Positions 8,002-18,439 are shown, counted from the stretch's first letter. The stretch is 64,000 nt of DNA from Brenneria izbisi (GCF_025840185.1 NZ_JAMPJU010000006.1:62001-126000); one strand, 5' to 3'. Translations and numbers: made by a program. Notes: a model not told the origin generated them from the sequence alone.

Positions 8002-9828
8002 GTGTCTACGGCGGAAGTATTGAATAAGGAAACGCTTGCGGTTCAGGTGTTACGGGAGACGTTTGGCTACCAACAATTCCGGCCCGGTCAGCAAGCGATC
8101 ATCAACGCGACTATCGGTGGGCGGGATTGTCTGGTCGTGATGCCGACGGGCGGGGGAAAATCGCTCTGTTATCAGATCCCCGCGTTGGTGATGGATGGCC
8201 TGACCCTGGTCGTTTCTCCCCTTATTTCGCTGATGAAAGATCAGGTCGATCAGCTACAGGCTTATGGCGTCAGCGCGGCTTGCCTGAATTCGACCCAAAC
8301 GCGTGAGCAGCAGCTTGAGGTGATGGCGGGTTGCCGCAGCGGACAAATCAAGTTGCTGTATATCGCGCCGGAGCGTCTGGCGACAGACAGTTTTCTCGAT
8401 CACCTGATTCACTGGCAGCCAGCCTTGATCGCCGTTGATGAAGCGCACTGCATCTCCCAGTGGGGCCATGATTTTCGCCCTGAATACCGGGCGTTGGGGC
8501 AGGTTAAACAGCGCTTTCCCCACCTGCCGGTTATTGCGCTGACCGCGACGGCGGATGAAACCACGCGGCGCGACATTATCCGGCTGCTTGATCTCCAGTC
8601 GCCGCTTATTCAGATCAGTAGTTTCGACCGCCCCAATATTCGCTACACGCTGGTGGAGAAATTCAAACCGCTCGATCAGCTTTGGCTGTTCGTTCAAGGG
8701 CAGCGCGGCAAAAGCGGCATTATTTATTGCAACAGCCGGGCCAAGGTGGAAGATATCAGCGCGCGTCTGCAAAGCCGCGGGCTGAGTGTGGCGGCCTATC
8801 ATGCCGGACTGGATAATCAACGGCGGGCTCAGGTGCAGGAAGCCTTCCAGCGTGACGATCTTCAGGTGGTGGTGGCGACGGTGGCGTTTGGCATGGGCAT
8901 CAATAAGCCGAATGTGCGCTTCGTTGTGCATTTTGATATTCCGCGCAATATTGAATCCTACTATCAGGAAACCGGGCGCGCCGGGCGCGACGGGCTGGCG
9001 GCGGAAGCGGCGCTGTTTTACGATCCGGCGGATATGGCCTGGTTGCGGCGTTGTCTGGAAGAAAAACCAGCCGGGCAGCAACTGGACATTGAGCGCCATA
9101 AGTTGAACGCCATGGGCGCGTTTGCCGAAGCGCAAACCTGCCGCCGTCTGGTGTTGCTGAACTATTTCGGCGAAGGCCGGCAGCAGGCGTGCGGTAACTG
9201 CGATATCTGCCTCGATCCGCCGAAGCGCTATGATGCCCTGATCGATGCGCAAAAAGCGCTCTCCTGCGTTTATCGAATCGGACAGCGCTTTGGGATGGGG
9301 TATACCGTCGAAGTGCTGCGCGGGGCGAATAACCAACGTATCCGTGAGTTCGGTCATGACAAATTGCCGGTTTACGGCATCGGACGGGAAAAGTCGCAGG
9401 AGCATTGGGTCAGCGTGTTGCGCCAACTGATTCACCTCGGCTTGCTGAGTCAGAATATCGCCTTGCATTCCGCATTACAGTTGACCGAATCGGCCCGTCC
9501 GGTACTGCGTGGCGAAGTGCCTTTGCAGTTGGCCGTGCCGCGGGTGATCAACCTCAAACCGCGCGCCAGTCAGAAATCCTACGGCGGTAATTACGATCGC
9601 AAGCTATTCGCCAAATTGCGCAAGCTGCGTAAATCCATCGCCGATGAAGACAATATTCCGCCTTATGTGGTGTTCAGTGACGCCACGTTGCTGGAAATGG
9701 CCGAACTGATGCCGATTACTGCCGGTGAACTGCTGAATATTAATGGCGTCGGTCATCGCAAACTTGAGCGTTTTGGCGCGCCGTTTATGAATATGATCCG
9801 CGATCACGTTGATAACGGCGACGAGTAA
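8002..9828 (+). CDS. recQ: ATP-dependent DNA helicase RecQ
   Basis: 3'-5' DNA helicase of the RecF recombination pathway that also suppresses illegitimate recombination. From a GTG start the protein is 608 residues (E. coli 609). Visible are Walker [11 protein letters not shown] near residues 48-57, the DEAH box [18 protein letters not shown], motif [12 protein letters not shown], and the zinc-binding cysteines in [11 protein letters not shown] and CGNCDIC. The C-terminal HRDC domain begins [23 protein letters not shown] 8002 is preceded by GGGGA at seven bases and gives [10 protein letters not shown], as in the family. An upstream extension to 7939 is open but unlike RecQ. Confidence 0.97.
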   Translation: MSTAEVLNKETLAVQVLRETFGYQQFRPGQQAIINATIGGRDCLVVMPTGGGKSLCYQIPALVMDGLTLVVSPLISLMKDQVDQLQAYGVSAACLNSTQTREQQLEVMAGCRSGQIKLLYIAPERLATDSFLDHLIHWQPALIAVDEAHCISQWGHDFRPEYRALGQVKQRFPHLPVIALTATADETTRRDIIRLLDLQSPLIQISSFDRPNIRYTLVEKFKPLDQLWLFVQGQRGKSGIIYCNSRAKVEDISARLQSRGLSVAAYHAGLDNQRRAQVQEAFQRDDLQVVVATVAFGMGINKPNVRFVVHFDIPRNIESYYQETGRAGRDGLAAEAALFYDPADMAWLRRCLEEKPAGQQLDIERHKLNAMGAFAEAQTCRRLVLLNYFGEGRQQACGNCDICLDPPKRYDALIDAQKALSCVYRIGQRFGMGYTVEVLRGANNQRIREFGHDKLPVYGIGREKSQEHWVSVLRQLIHLGLLSQNIALHSALQLTESARPVLRGEVPLQLAVPRVINLKPRASQKSYGGNYDRKLFAKLRKLRKSIADEDNIPPYVVFSDATLLEMAELMPITAGELLNINGVGHRKLERFGAPFMNMIRDHVDNGDE

Positions 9829-9870
9829 TGACGGTAACCCCGGCTGGCATCAAATCCGTTAATAAACGCG

Positions 9871-10491
9871 TCAGGTTTTTCTGGCGGTAGCCAGCAGCGC
9901 GCCGATCAGCACAAACAGCGAACCGAATATCCGGTTGAGCGTTTGCATTTGACGCGGGCCTTTCAGCCAGCCTGCAATGCGTGTGGCTAGCGTGGCATAA
10001 CCAATCATCACCAGCACGTCGACGACAACGGTTGTAATGCCTAACACCAGATACTGCGCGGCTTGCGGTTCATGCGGCATGATGAACTGCGGAAACAGCG
10101 CGGCCAGAAACACAATGCTTTTGGGATTGGTCAGATTCACCAGCACGGCCCGTTTAAACAGCCGGCGACGCGGTATGGCGCTGGCGATCGCATGTAGATC
10201 CAGCGCGCCGGCGGCGCGCCATTGCTGGATACCCAGCCAGATGAGATAGGCTGCTCCCAACCATTTAAGAATATCGAACGCCAACACGGAGTTGGCCAGC
10301 AGTGCGCCCAGCCCAATCCCCACCAGCACAATATGTATCGACAGCCCGACCTGCAAGCCGCAGATTGACGCGACCGTACCGCGATAGCCGTGGCTGATGC
10401 CCGTACTCATGGTGTTGATGGCGCCGGAACCCGGAGAGAGGCTGAGAATGAATGTTGTCAGTAAATAGGTTAGCCACCAGTCAATGGTCAT
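9871..10491 (-). CDS. rhtB: RhtB, homoserine/homoserine lactone exporter
   Basis: A LysE/RhtB-family exporter of 206 residues with five to six membrane helices. The E. coli protein exports homoserine and homoserine lactone. The N-terminal signature [20 protein letters not shown] and the central [19 protein letters not shown] are characteristic of RhtB rather than RhtC. ATG 10491 gives [18 protein letters not shown], the family start. It is divergent from pldB. In E. coli rhtC lies between recQ and rhtB; here recQ ends 42 bases from rhtB and rhtC is absent. Confidence 0.95.
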   Translation of the reverse strand: MTIDWWLTYLLTTFILSLSPGSGAINTMSTGISHGYRGTVASICGLQVGLSIHIVLVGIGLGALLANSVLAFDILKWLGAAYLIWLGIQQWRAAGALDLHAIASAIPRRRLFKRAVLVNLTNPKSIVFLAALFPQFIMPHEPQAAQYLVLGITTVVVDVLVMIGYATLATRIAGWLKGPRQMQTLNRIFGSLFVLIGALLATARKT

Positions 10492-10567
10492 TGCGAATGC
10501 TTCCTGTTGATTGTTTTCGCTGGCCGCGTCCTGCCTGCCACCTTTCAGGCCGTTGCTGCGCAACGTT

Positions 10568-10590
10568 AAAAATTTCTCCTGGAAATTTTT
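10568..10590. repeat. inverted repeat in the rhtB-pldB divergent gap
   Basis: AAAAATTTC (10568-10576) and GAAATTTTT (10582-10590) are perfect complements around a 5-base loop. Lying between two divergent starts, this could be an operator; no regulator is recognised. Confidence 0.4.
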
Positions 10591-10665
10591 TATGCAACAA
10601 TACGCTGTTATTGATATTTCAAAAAGCCTTTCAGTTAGCTTTATTGTCTGCGCCGGAGACGTGTG

Positions 10666-11658
10666 ATGATTCCGTATTACAATAACCTGTTAACGCGAGA
10701 AGCACAGTTTTCTGCCTTTGCTACCGGAGAGTTGCTGAACTTTTGGCTTCAGCGTGAGGAAGGGGAGTTCCTCGGCGTCGATAATGTGCCGATCCGCTTT
10801 GTTCGTTTCTCTGCGCCGCAACATCAGCATGTGGTGACGGTTTTTCCTGGCCGCATTGAAAGCTATGTAAAATATAGCGAAGTGGCTTACGATCTGTTTC
10901 ATCATGGCTATGACGTGTTGATGATGGATCACCGTGGACAAGGGCGATCCGGTCGGCTGTTGGATGATAGTCATCGTGGGCATGTATTACGCTTTAGTGA
11001 TTATGTGGATGACATTGCCCGACTGTGGCAACAGCAAATCGAGCCGCGAGCCTATACGCGCCGATTTGCGCTGGCTCACTCAATGGGCGGCGCGATCCTG
11101 GGCCATTTTCTGGCGCGTCAGCCGGAAGCATTCGATGCCGCAGCGCTGTGCGCGCCGATGTGCGGCATCCATTTGCCCATCCCTCATTGGCTGGCGTGGC
11201 GCGTGCTCGACTGGTCGGAGCGACGTCCTGCAATGCGTGACTATTATGCGGTTGGCACCGGACAGTGGCGGCCTTTGCCCTATATGGTCAATATGTTGAC
11301 CCACAGTCGTGAACGCTATCAACGCAGTGTCAGGTTTTATGCGGATTACCCGGAGTTGCGCGTCGGCGGGCCGACTTATCATTGGGTGCGTGAAGCGATG
11401 ATTGCGGGTAAACAGTTATTGGCGCGGGCGGCGGATATCACCACGCCGATCTTGCTGTTGCAGGCGCAGGAAGATCGAGTAGTGGACAATCGTAGCCAGG
11501 ATGCCTTTTGTCAGGCGTTGGCACAGGCCGGTCACCCTTGCGCGGGCGGTGCGCCTCAGGTTATCGAGGGCGCGCGTCATGAGATCCTGTTCGAAAAAGA
11601 TAACCTGCGTGCTCAGGCATTTGCGCTGATTCTAGCTCATTTTGCCGATTATCATTAA
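10666..11658 (+). CDS. pldB: Lysophospholipase L2 (PldB)
   Basis: A 330-residue alpha/beta-hydrolase of the monoglyceride-lipase type. E. coli PldB hydrolyses 2-acyl lysophospholipids at the inner membrane. The nucleophile elbow AHSMGGAI, the acidic region [13 protein letters not shown] and the histidine in [10 protein letters not shown] complete the catalytic triad; HRGQGRSGR is the usual family strand-turn motif. ATG 10666 is favoured by GGAG seven bases upstream; a GTG one codon earlier is also possible. Four dozen bases downstream yigL follows on the same strand, probably co-transcribed. Confidence 0.95.
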   Translation: MIPYYNNLLTREAQFSAFATGELLNFWLQREEGEFLGVDNVPIRFVRFSAPQHQHVVTVFPGRIESYVKYSEVAYDLFHHGYDVLMMDHRGQGRSGRLLDDSHRGHVLRFSDYVDDIARLWQQQIEPRAYTRRFALAHSMGGAILGHFLARQPEAFDAAALCAPMCGIHLPIPHWLAWRVLDWSERRPAMRDYYAVGTGQWRPLPYMVNMLTHSRERYQRSVRFYADYPELRVGGPTYHWVREAMIAGKQLLARAADITTPILLLQAQEDRVVDNRSQDAFCQALAQAGHPCAGGAPQVIEGARHEILFEKDNLRAQAFALILAHFADYH

Positions 11659-11706
11659 ATTTTGCGGCGTGCGCCGCTTACACCACAGAGGTTAAATCTC
11701 ATCGTT

Positions 11707-12507
11707 ATGTACCATGTCGTTGCTTCCGATTTAGATGGCACGCTGCTGTCGCCCGACCATACCTTATCGCCGTATGCCAAAGAAACGCTCAAGCTGCTGA
11801 CCGAAAAAGGAATTCATTTTGTGTTCGCCACTGGGCGGCATCATATGGATGTGGCGCAAATTCGTGATGGTCTGGGTATCAGCGCGTTTATGATCACCTC
11901 TAACGGGGCGCGGGTACATAACACACAGGGAGAACTGATTTTCAGTCACAATCTGGATCAGGATATCGCCCATGATCTGTATCACATGATGCACGCTAGC
12001 CCGGATATCCTGACGCATGTCTACCGCAACGATGACTGGTTCATGAACCGTATCCGGCCCGAAGAAGAGCGTTTTTTCCGCGAGTCGGTTTTCAAATACA
12101 AATTGTTCGAACCAGGTCTGCTGGAAACGGATGGTATCAGTAAGGTGTTCTTTACCTGTGATTCGCACGAGCAATTGTTACCGCTGGAAGAAGCGATCAA
12201 TGCGCGCTGGGGCGATCGCGTCAATGTGAGCTTTTCGGCGCTCACCTGCCTGGAAGTGATGGCGGGCGGCGTATCTAAAGGACATGCGTTGGAGCAGGTG
12301 GTGAAAATCATCGGCTTTTCGTTGAAAGAGTGTATCGCCTTCGGCGATGGCATGAATGATTATGAAATGTTGTCGATGGTGGGGAAAGGCTGTGTCATGG
12401 AGAATGCGCATCAGCGTCTGAAAAATCTGTTGCCGGACCGCGAAGTGATCGGCTCCAACGCCGAAAGCGCTGTGCCGAAGTATCTGCGTGATCTGTTCCT
12501 GAGATAA
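11707..12507 (+). CDS. yigL: YigL, HAD-IIB (Cof-type) sugar/pyridoxal phosphatase
   Basis: A 266-residue HAD hydrolase of the Cof subfamily, the same length as E. coli YigL. YigL is known from the family to dephosphorylate sugar phosphates (it is the target activated by SgrS in sugar-phosphate stress) and pyridoxal phosphate. Motif I is DLDGTLL near the N-terminus, the motif II region is TSNGARVH, and motifs III and IV are seen in GGVSKGHAL and FGDGMNDYEML. ATG 11707 (MYHVVASDLDG) is the family start. The normal yigM-metR neighbours do not follow; glpT comes next on the other strand. Confidence 0.95.
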   Translation: MYHVVASDLDGTLLSPDHTLSPYAKETLKLLTEKGIHFVFATGRHHMDVAQIRDGLGISAFMITSNGARVHNTQGELIFSHNLDQDIAHDLYHMMHASPDILTHVYRNDDWFMNRIRPEEERFFRESVFKYKLFEPGLLETDGISKVFFTCDSHEQLLPLEEAINARWGDRVNVSFSALTCLEVMAGGVSKGHALEQVVKIIGFSLKECIAFGDGMNDYEMLSMVGKGCVMENAHQRLKNLLPDREVIGSNAESAVPKYLRDLFLR

Positions 12508-12535
12508 TGACGGACGGGGGAGATGAAGGCGGATA

Positions 12536-12569
12536 ATGAAAGAAAAGGCGGCGTCCACGACACGCCGCC
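12536..12569 (-). terminator. rho-independent terminator of glpT
   Basis: GGCGGCGT (12547-12554) and ACGCCGCC (12562-12569) form an 8-bp stem with a 7-base loop. Read on the minus strand, the stem is followed by TTTTCTTTC, so it ends glpT transcription and separates it from the convergent yigL. Confidence 0.8.
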
Positions 12570-12592
12570 AGAAGAATACTGACAAGATAAAA

Positions 12593-13942
12593 TTATGCGC
12601 GATTCGCTAATTCCTCTTTGTGTTTTTTCTCGCTGAACATCACCACCACCAGCAATATCACCGCCAGTATGCTGCCGCCGATCATCACCATGAAGCCGCC
12701 GTCCCAGCCGAAGAAATCGACGGTATAACCGACGATGGCGCTGGCTGCCACCGAACCGCCGAGGTAGCCGAACAGACCGGTGAATCCCGCCGCGGTGCCC
12801 GCCGCTTTTTTCGGCGCCAGTTCCAGGGCATGCAGGCCAATCAGCATAACCGGGCCGTAAATCAGGAAGCCGATGATGATCATGCAGGCCATGTCCACCG
12901 CTGGATTCCCCGCCGGGTTCATCCAGTAGACGATGGTGGCGATGGTCACCAGTATCATAAAGAACACGCCGGTCGCGCCACGGTTGCCCCTGAAGACCTT
13001 ATCGGACATCCAGCCGCATAGCAGCGTGCCGGGGATGCCGGCATATTCATACAGGAAATATGTCCAGGACGATTTATCCAGAGCAAAGTGTTTCACTTCT
13101 TTGAGGTAGGTTGGCGACCAGTCAAGGATGCCGTAACGCAGCAGATACACGAAGACGTTGGCAATTGCGATGTACCACAACAGTTTGTTGGGGAAAACGT
13201 ATTGCATGAAAATTTGCCTGGCGGTGAGCTCTTCTTCCGCTTTTTCATTGTAATCGACTGGGTAGTCGTTTTTATATTCTTCAATGGGCGGCAGACCGCA
13301 GGATTGCGGGGTGTCGCGCATCAGCGCAAACGCGATCAACGCCACCAGAATGGCGGCAAACGCCGGCATATATAACGCGGCTTTCCAATCGTTAAACCAG
13401 GCCATTCCCAGCAGGAACAACAGTGGCGGCAATCCGCCGCCGACGTTGTGCGCGCAATTCCAGATTGACACGATGCCGCCGCGCTCTTTCTGCGACCACC
13501 AGTGAACCATGGTGCGTCCGCATGGCGGCCATCCCATTCCCTGAAACCAGCCGCATAGGAACAGCAGCACGAACATCACCGCAATGCTCGATGTCGCCCA
13601 GGGGACAAAGCCCATGAACAGCATGACGGCAGCCGACAGGATCAAGCCGGCAGATAAGAACACACGCGGATTGGAGCGATCGGATACCGAGCCCATGATG
13701 AATTTGGAAAAACCATAGGCAATTGAAATACCGGATAACGCGAAACCCAGGTCGCCACGGGAAAAGCCCTGTTCGATCAGATAAGGCATTGCCAGCGTGA
13801 AGTTTTTACGCACCAGATAGTAGGCGGCGTAGCCAAAAAATATCCCCATGAAAATCTGCCAGCGCAGGCGGCGATAGACAGGATCAATATGATCTTTTGC
13901 CATTCGCGGCCGATGAGCGGCAGGCTTAAAAATACTCAGCAT
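12593..13942 (-). CDS. glpT: Glycerol-3-phosphate/phosphate antiporter GlpT
   Basis: A twelve-helix major facilitator of the organophosphate:Pi antiporter family that brings sn-glycerol-3-phosphate in against phosphate; it also admits fosfomycin. The 449 residues run almost colinear with E. coli GlpT (452). The substrate-binding arginine lies in YYLVRKNF, and the family signatures [20 protein letters not shown] and [18 protein letters not shown] are intact. ATG 13942 ([13 protein letters not shown]) has GGAG eight bases upstream. It is divergent from glpABC as in E. coli, but glpQ, normally downstream, is absent: a terminator and yigL follow instead. Confidence 0.97.
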   Translation of the reverse strand: MLSIFKPAAHRPRMAKDHIDPVYRRLRWQIFMGIFFGYAAYYLVRKNFTLAMPYLIEQGFSRGDLGFALSGISIAYGFSKFIMGSVSDRSNPRVFLSAGLILSAAVMLFMGFVPWATSSIAVMFVLLFLCGWFQGMGWPPCGRTMVHWWSQKERGGIVSIWNCAHNVGGGLPPLLFLLGMAWFNDWKAALYMPAFAAILVALIAFALMRDTPQSCGLPPIEEYKNDYPVDYNEKAEEELTARQIFMQYVFPNKLLWYIAIANVFVYLLRYGILDWSPTYLKEVKHFALDKSSWTYFLYEYAGIPGTLLCGWMSDKVFRGNRGATGVFFMILVTIATIVYWMNPAGNPAVDMACMIIIGFLIYGPVMLIGLHALELAPKKAAGTAAGFTGLFGYLGGSVAASAIVGYTVDFFGWDGGFMVMIGGSILAVILLVVVMFSEKKHKEELANRA

Positions 13943-14115
13943 AGATATCTCCAATGCGAAAGAAAACGACAATTTATTGTTCTATTGCGAGCGTAATTGT
14001 AACGGGGACGCGGGCTATTATCTGTGATTCATCACTCAAATGTTACGCTTTTATGACAATGTGATCTTTTTGGAGATGATGTTAACAATATTGACGGGAT
14101 AAAAAGTTGATTTTT

Positions 14116-14131
14116 AGTGATTCAAGTCACA
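14116..14131. promoter_or_regulatory. CRP site in the glpT-glpA control region
   Basis: AGTGATTCAAGTCACA matches the CRP consensus TGTGA-N6-TCACA at nine of ten core bases. It lies between the two divergent glp transcripts, so cAMP-CRP activation of one or both is likely. The whole gap 13943-14250 is regulatory and holds no gene. Confidence 0.65.
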
Positions 14132-14165
14132 TCTATAACCTTTGGTTAGCCATTGGTTTTCGTTT

Positions 14166-14195
14166 TTTGTTCGTTATTGCTCTTTATCAAACATT
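14166..14195. promoter_or_regulatory. two overlapping GlpR operator candidates upstream of glpA
   Basis: The GlpR consensus WATKYTCGWWAWCGAWMATW is matched at about 16 of 20 positions by 14166-14185 and about 17 of 20 by 14176-14195. The two sites share ten bases, the kind of tandem arrangement expected for cooperative repression of glpTQ/glpABC by GlpR. glpR itself is not in the window. Confidence 0.6.
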
Positions 14196-14250
14196 GCGCC
14201 GCTATTTTGTGTCCCAATAGCAACATGTGATGAGCGTCTGGGGCATAAAC

Positions 14251-15921
14251 ATGATGCAGAAAAGTGAAGCATACCAGGAAAGCGATGTCGTTATCATTGG
14301 CGGTGGCGCGACAGGCGCCGGTATTGCGCGAGATTGCGCATTACGCGGATTACGCTGTCTGTTGCTGGAGCGCCATGATATCGCGACCGGGGCGACCGGA
14401 CGTAATCATGGTCTGTTGCACAGCGGCGCGCGTTATGCCGTGACGGATGGTGAATCCGCACGCGAGTGTATTGAAGAAAACACCATTTTGCGGCGTATCG
14501 CTCGGCACTGCATTGAACCCACGGACGGCTTGTTTCTGACGCTGCCGGAAGATGATCTTGGCTGGCAGAGCCAGTTTATTACCGCCTGTCGGCAGGCGGG
14601 GATCAATGCGCAAGCGATTGATCCGCAGGAAGCCTTGCGGCTGGAACCGGCGGCCAACCCTGCGTTGATCGGCGCGGTTCGAGTACCTGACGGCACGGTC
14701 GATCCTTTCCGGCTGACGGCGGCCAACATGATCGACGCTTGTGAGCACGGTGCGAGCGTATTGACGTATCACGAGGTGATGGGGTTGATCCGTCAGGGCG
14801 ATCGCATTACTGGCGTGCGTGTTTTCGACCATAAACGATCCATTGAAACAAAAATATACGCGAACATCGTCGTTAATGCGGCTGGGATCTGGGGACAGCA
14901 TATCGCCGAATATGCCGATCTGCGGGTGCGTATGTTTCCGGCCAAAGGCGCCTTGCTGATTCTGGGCCACCGGATTAACAACATGGTTATTAATCGCTGC
15001 CGCAAACCGGCGGATGCCGACATTCTGGTGCCGGGCGATACCATTTCTCTGATTGGCACCACCTCGACCCACATCGATTACGACCAAATCGACAACATGG
15101 TGGTGACGCCCGCGGAAGTCGATACCCTGATTCGTGAAGGCAGTATGTTGGCGCCGACGCTGGCGACCACGCGGATCTTGCGCGCTTATGCCGGGGTACG
15201 TCCATTGGTGGCGAATGATAGCGATCCGACTGGGCGCAGTGTGAGCCGCGGCATTGTGCTGCTTGATCATGCCAGCCGCGATGGGCTGGAAGGCTTTATC
15301 ACCATCACCGGCGGTAAGCTGATGACCTATCGGCTGATGGCCGAATGGACCACGGACAAAATTTGCGAAAAGCTGAGCCATAACGTTGCCTGTTCGACGG
15401 CCCAGCGAGCGCTGCCGGGTTCCGAACCTGTCGCCGGACGCAACCAGAGCGCGCAATCCGCATCCAAACGCCCGGATGAAAAAACGTGGTCCGCGCCGCT
15501 GCGCGGATCGGCGATTTACCGTCACGGCGATCGCGCCGGACGTTTGCGCTCAGGCGAACGTCTGGATGGCAGTCTGGTTTGCGAATGTGAAGCAGTTACC
15601 GCGGGCGAAGTGCGCTACGCGGTGGAATCGTTACAGGTGAATAACCTGATTGATTTACGTCGGCGAACGCGCGTCGGCATGGGAACCTGTCAGGGAGAAC
15701 TGTGCGCGTGCCGGGCCGCGGGGGTGTTGTGCCGTCTGGGGCAATCGACGCCGGAGCAATCCATCAGTCAACTCAGCCAGTTTCTGAATGAACGCTGGAA
15801 GGGCATTCGCCCGGTTGCCTGGGGCAACACGCTGCGCGAAAGCGAGTTTACCAACTGGGTCTATCAGGGACTATGTGGTTTGACGGCGGATGACGCTCAG
15901 GAGGAATACCATGCGCTATGA
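14251..15921 (+). CDS. glpA: Anaerobic glycerol-3-phosphate dehydrogenase subunit A
   Basis: The catalytic FAD subunit of the GlpABC complex, which oxidises glycerol-3-phosphate to dihydroxyacetone phosphate and passes electrons to menaquinone (fumarate or nitrate respiration). The dinucleotide fold VVIIGGGATGAGIARD is at the N-terminus, with GATGRNHGLLHSGARYAV following. A C-terminal BFD-like [2Fe-2S] region shows CECEAVTAGEV and CQGELCACRAAG. With ATG 14251 (GGGG seven bases upstream) it has 556 residues; two earlier starts are open. The linker before SAPLRGSAIYRHG is longer than in E. coli (542 aa). It overlaps glpB by 11 bases. Confidence 0.97.
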   Translation: MMQKSEAYQESDVVIIGGGATGAGIARDCALRGLRCLLLERHDIATGATGRNHGLLHSGARYAVTDGESARECIEENTILRRIARHCIEPTDGLFLTLPEDDLGWQSQFITACRQAGINAQAIDPQEALRLEPAANPALIGAVRVPDGTVDPFRLTAANMIDACEHGASVLTYHEVMGLIRQGDRITGVRVFDHKRSIETKIYANIVVNAAGIWGQHIAEYADLRVRMFPAKGALLILGHRINNMVINRCRKPADADILVPGDTISLIGTTSTHIDYDQIDNMVVTPAEVDTLIREGSMLAPTLATTRILRAYAGVRPLVANDSDPTGRSVSRGIVLLDHASRDGLEGFITITGGKLMTYRLMAEWTTDKICEKLSHNVACSTAQRALPGSEPVAGRNQSAQSASKRPDEKTWSAPLRGSAIYRHGDRAGRLRSGERLDGSLVCECEAVTAGEVRYAVESLQVNNLIDLRRRTRVGMGTCQGELCACRAAGVLCRLGQSTPEQSISQLSQFLNERWKGIRPVAWGNTLRESEFTNWVYQGLCGLTADDAQEEYHAL

Positions 15922-17173
15922 CGTAGTCATCATTGGCGGCGGACTGGCCGGGCTAACCTGCGGCATCCGATTGTCTGAAGCGGGAAAACGTTGCGCGATC
16001 GTCAGCGCCGGACAAAGCGCGTTGCATTTCTCTTCCGGCGCGTTGGATTTGCTCGCTTGCCTGCCGGATGGCCGGGCGGTCAGTCAGCCTCTGTCGGCAT
16101 TGGCCGAGTTGGTCAGCCTGGCGCCGCAACATCCCTATGCGCGTATCGGCGTCGAACGAATTACGGCATTGCTGCCAGAGGCGCAGACGTTGCTCAACCG
16201 TTCTGCTGTCGCGGTGCAGGGCGATTATCGGCAAAACCATCAACGCATGACGCCGCTGGGCAAGTTTCGCCCCTGCTGGCTCAGTCCCGCCGACAGCGTG
16301 ACGCGCGGTTGGTCGGACGCGCTGCGCTGGGAAAAGCCGTTGATTGCCGGTATTGAGGGGTTTCTCGATTTTCAATCCCGTATTGTGGCGGGCACATTGC
16401 AGCAGCAGGGGATCGCCGCCCGCAGTGATGAATTAAAACTGCCGGTGCTGGATGGTTTACGGCTCAACTCCAGCGAATTTCGGTCGGTAAATATCGCCCG
16501 CGTATTGGATGATCCTGAAAATCTGGCGATGTTGAGCGATGAACTGAGCATGTTGTCCAGCGGCAATGATGTGGTCATCATGCCGGCGTGTCTGGGGCTG
16601 GAAAGCACATCGGTGTTGCGCGAATTGCACAATGCCATCGGCAAACCCGTGATGCTGTTGCCGACGTTGCCGCCATCATTGTTAGGGTTGCGTTTGCATC
16701 AGGCGTTGTCGCGCCGTTTTCGTCAATTGGGTGGCATGGTGATGCCGGGCGATAGCGTGGCGCGCGCCGAACTGGGGCCGCATAAGGCGCGGTTGTATAC
16801 CCGCAATCACGGCGATATCCCGCTACGCGCGACCCAGGTGGTTCTGGCCAGCGGCAGTTTCTTCAGCAATGGTCTGGTCGCGCAATTCGACCGGATCACT
16901 GAGCCGGTATTCGGGCTGGATGTGCGTTTTGAGGCCCGTCGCGAATGCTGGAGTCAACAGGATGTCTTTGCCGCTCAGCCCTATATGCAATTCGGCGTGA
17001 TGACGGATGAGTGCCTGCGGCCCGCCGTTAGCGGTAAAACCGTGGCCGGTCTGTATGCCATTGGCGCCGTACTGGAAGGGTTCGATCCTATCGCTCAGGG
17101 ATGTGGCGCGGGCGTCTCCATGTTAAGCGCGTTGTATGTCGCCGACCAGATACTGAAGGAGAGCAACCCATGA
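15911..17173 (+). CDS. glpB: Anaerobic glycerol-3-phosphate dehydrogenase subunit B
   Basis: The second subunit of GlpABC, an FMN/FAD-binding flavoprotein that helps pass electrons from GlpA to the membrane anchor GlpC. The 420 residues (E. coli 419) begin MRYDVVIIGGGLAGLTCGIRL, a Rossmann nucleotide-binding fold. The C-terminal half contains GLYAIGAVLEGFDPIAQGCG. ATG 15911 is preceded by AGGAGG and overlaps the glpA stop by 11 bases; the end overlaps glpC by four (ATGA). This tight packing indicates translational coupling. Confidence 0.96.
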   Translation: MRYDVVIIGGGLAGLTCGIRLSEAGKRCAIVSAGQSALHFSSGALDLLACLPDGRAVSQPLSALAELVSLAPQHPYARIGVERITALLPEAQTLLNRSAVAVQGDYRQNHQRMTPLGKFRPCWLSPADSVTRGWSDALRWEKPLIAGIEGFLDFQSRIVAGTLQQQGIAARSDELKLPVLDGLRLNSSEFRSVNIARVLDDPENLAMLSDELSMLSSGNDVVIMPACLGLESTSVLRELHNAIGKPVMLLPTLPPSLLGLRLHQALSRRFRQLGGMVMPGDSVARAELGPHKARLYTRNHGDIPLRATQVVLASGSFFSNGLVAQFDRITEPVFGLDVRFEARRECWSQQDVFAAQPYMQFGVMTDECLRPAVSGKTVAGLYAIGAVLEGFDPIAQGCGAGVSMLSALYVADQILKESNP

Positions 17174-18381
17174 GTCTGCTGACCGACAACAGTTTTGAGA
17201 ATTGCATCAAGTGTACGGTATGTACCACCTATTGCCCAGTATCGCGGGTTAACCCAGCGTATCCGGGGCCGAAGCAGGCTGGCCCGGATGGTGAGCGGTT
17301 ACGGCGTAAAGATCCCGCTTTGTACGATGAAGCATTAAAATATTGCACCAACTGTAAGCGCTGTGAAGTGGCTTGTCCTTCGGATGTGAAAATCGGCGAC
17401 ATCATTCAGCGTGCGAAAGCCAGCTACAGTGAACACAAACCGACATTGCGTGACGCAATCCTGAGTCATACCGATTTTATGGGAACGCTGGCGACGCCCT
17501 TTGCGCCATTGGTCAATACCGCGACCAGCCTCAAGCCAGTGCGCCAGTTGCTGGATAACGCACTGAAAATCGACCATCGTCGTCAGTTGCCAAAATATGC
17601 TTTCGGGACGTTTCGGCGCTGGTATCGCCAGCAGGCAGAACAGCAACGGCGCTATTGCGAACAAATCGCCTATTTTCACGGCTGCTACGTGAACTACAAC
17701 CATCCCCAATTGGGGAAAGACCTGATTCGGGTGTTTAATGCGCTGGAAATCGGCGTGCAACTGCTGAGCAAAGAGAAATGCTGCGGGGTGCCGCTGATTG
17801 CCAATGGTTATCACGATCAGGCGCGTAAACAGGCGCGGATCAACATCAACGCGCTGGACGAGGCGATCAACGGCAAAGCGTTGCCGGTGGTGGCGACCTC
17901 ATCCAGTTGCACCTTTACATTACGGGATGAATATCCGCATCTGTTGGGTGTCGATAACGGCAATGTGCGTGAAGGTATCGAACTGGTTACTCGTCGTCTC
18001 TATCGCTTATTGGAAGAGGAGGGACGCACCTTGCCGCTGCGTGCGCTGCCGCTGCGTGTGGCCTATCATACACCATGCCATCTGGAGCGCATGGGATGGA
18101 CGGCTTATACGCTCGCGCTGTTGCAGCGCATCCCCGGTATTGAACTGACGGTGCTGGATTCTCAGTGCTGTGGTATTGCCGGCACCTATGGCTTCAAGAA
18201 GGAAAACTACACGACGGCGCAGGGCATCGGCGCGTCACTGTTCCGCCAGATAGAGGAAAGCGGAGCGGATGTGGTGGTGACCGATTGCGAAACCTGTAAA
18301 TGGCAAATCGAAATGTCTACCAGTAAACCCTGTGAGCATCCTGTCACGCTACTTGCGCGGGCGTTGATGGAGACTGCGTAG
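17170..18381 (+). CDS. glpC: Anaerobic glycerol-3-phosphate dehydrogenase subunit C
   Basis: The iron-sulfur subunit that anchors GlpAB to the membrane and hands electrons to the quinone pool. Two ferredoxin-type [4Fe-4S] motifs are present: CIKCTVCTTYCP (residues 12-23) and CTNCKRCEVACP. Two CCG domains follow, with HGCYVNYNHPQLGKD...EKCCGVPL and HTPCHLERMG...DSQCCGIAGTYG. The 403 residues compare with 396 in E. coli. ATG 17170 overlaps the glpB stop. It is the last gene of the operon; the next transcription unit begins with a Fur-controlled small RNA. Confidence 0.97.
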   Translation: MSLLTDNSFENCIKCTVCTTYCPVSRVNPAYPGPKQAGPDGERLRRKDPALYDEALKYCTNCKRCEVACPSDVKIGDIIQRAKASYSEHKPTLRDAILSHTDFMGTLATPFAPLVNTATSLKPVRQLLDNALKIDHRRQLPKYAFGTFRRWYRQQAEQQRRYCEQIAYFHGCYVNYNHPQLGKDLIRVFNALEIGVQLLSKEKCCGVPLIANGYHDQARKQARININALDEAINGKALPVVATSSSCTFTLRDEYPHLLGVDNGNVREGIELVTRRLYRLLEEEGRTLPLRALPLRVAYHTPCHLERMGWTAYTLALLQRIPGIELTVLDSQCCGIAGTYGFKKENYTTAQGIGASLFRQIEESGADVVVTDCETCKWQIEMSTSKPCEHPVTLLARALMETA

Positions 18382-18403
18382 CGGACAGCGTATTAAAAAA
18401 CAC

Positions 18404-18437
18404 TTTACAAATACGAATGATAATGATTATTATTGCC
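18404..18437 (+). promoter_or_regulatory. Fur box over the predicted ryhB promoter
   Basis: At 18419-18437, GATAATGATTATTATTGCC matches the 19-bp Fur consensus at 15 positions. It covers a promoter that I place at TTTACA (18404-18409) and TATTAT (18428-18433) with an 18-base spacer; each hexamer matches its consensus at five of six bases. Iron-loaded Fur would block this promoter, as known for ryhB in other enterobacteria. Confidence 0.75.
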
Positions 18438-18439
18438 AT

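Noticed and set aside
8254-9468. 404-codon open frame antisense to recQ
   Set aside because: Same kind of shadow; recQ is intact and conserved throughout, and no start signal is seen.
14021-14036. Palindrome GTGATTCATCAC in the glpT-glpA gap as a CRP or FNR site
   Set aside because: The spacing between half-sites (GTGA-N4-TCAC; TGAT-N2-ATCA) fits neither CRP (N6) nor FNR (TTGAT-N4-ATCAA).
14350-15525. 391-codon open frame antisense to glpA
   Set aside because: Shadow of glpA with no recognisable domain.
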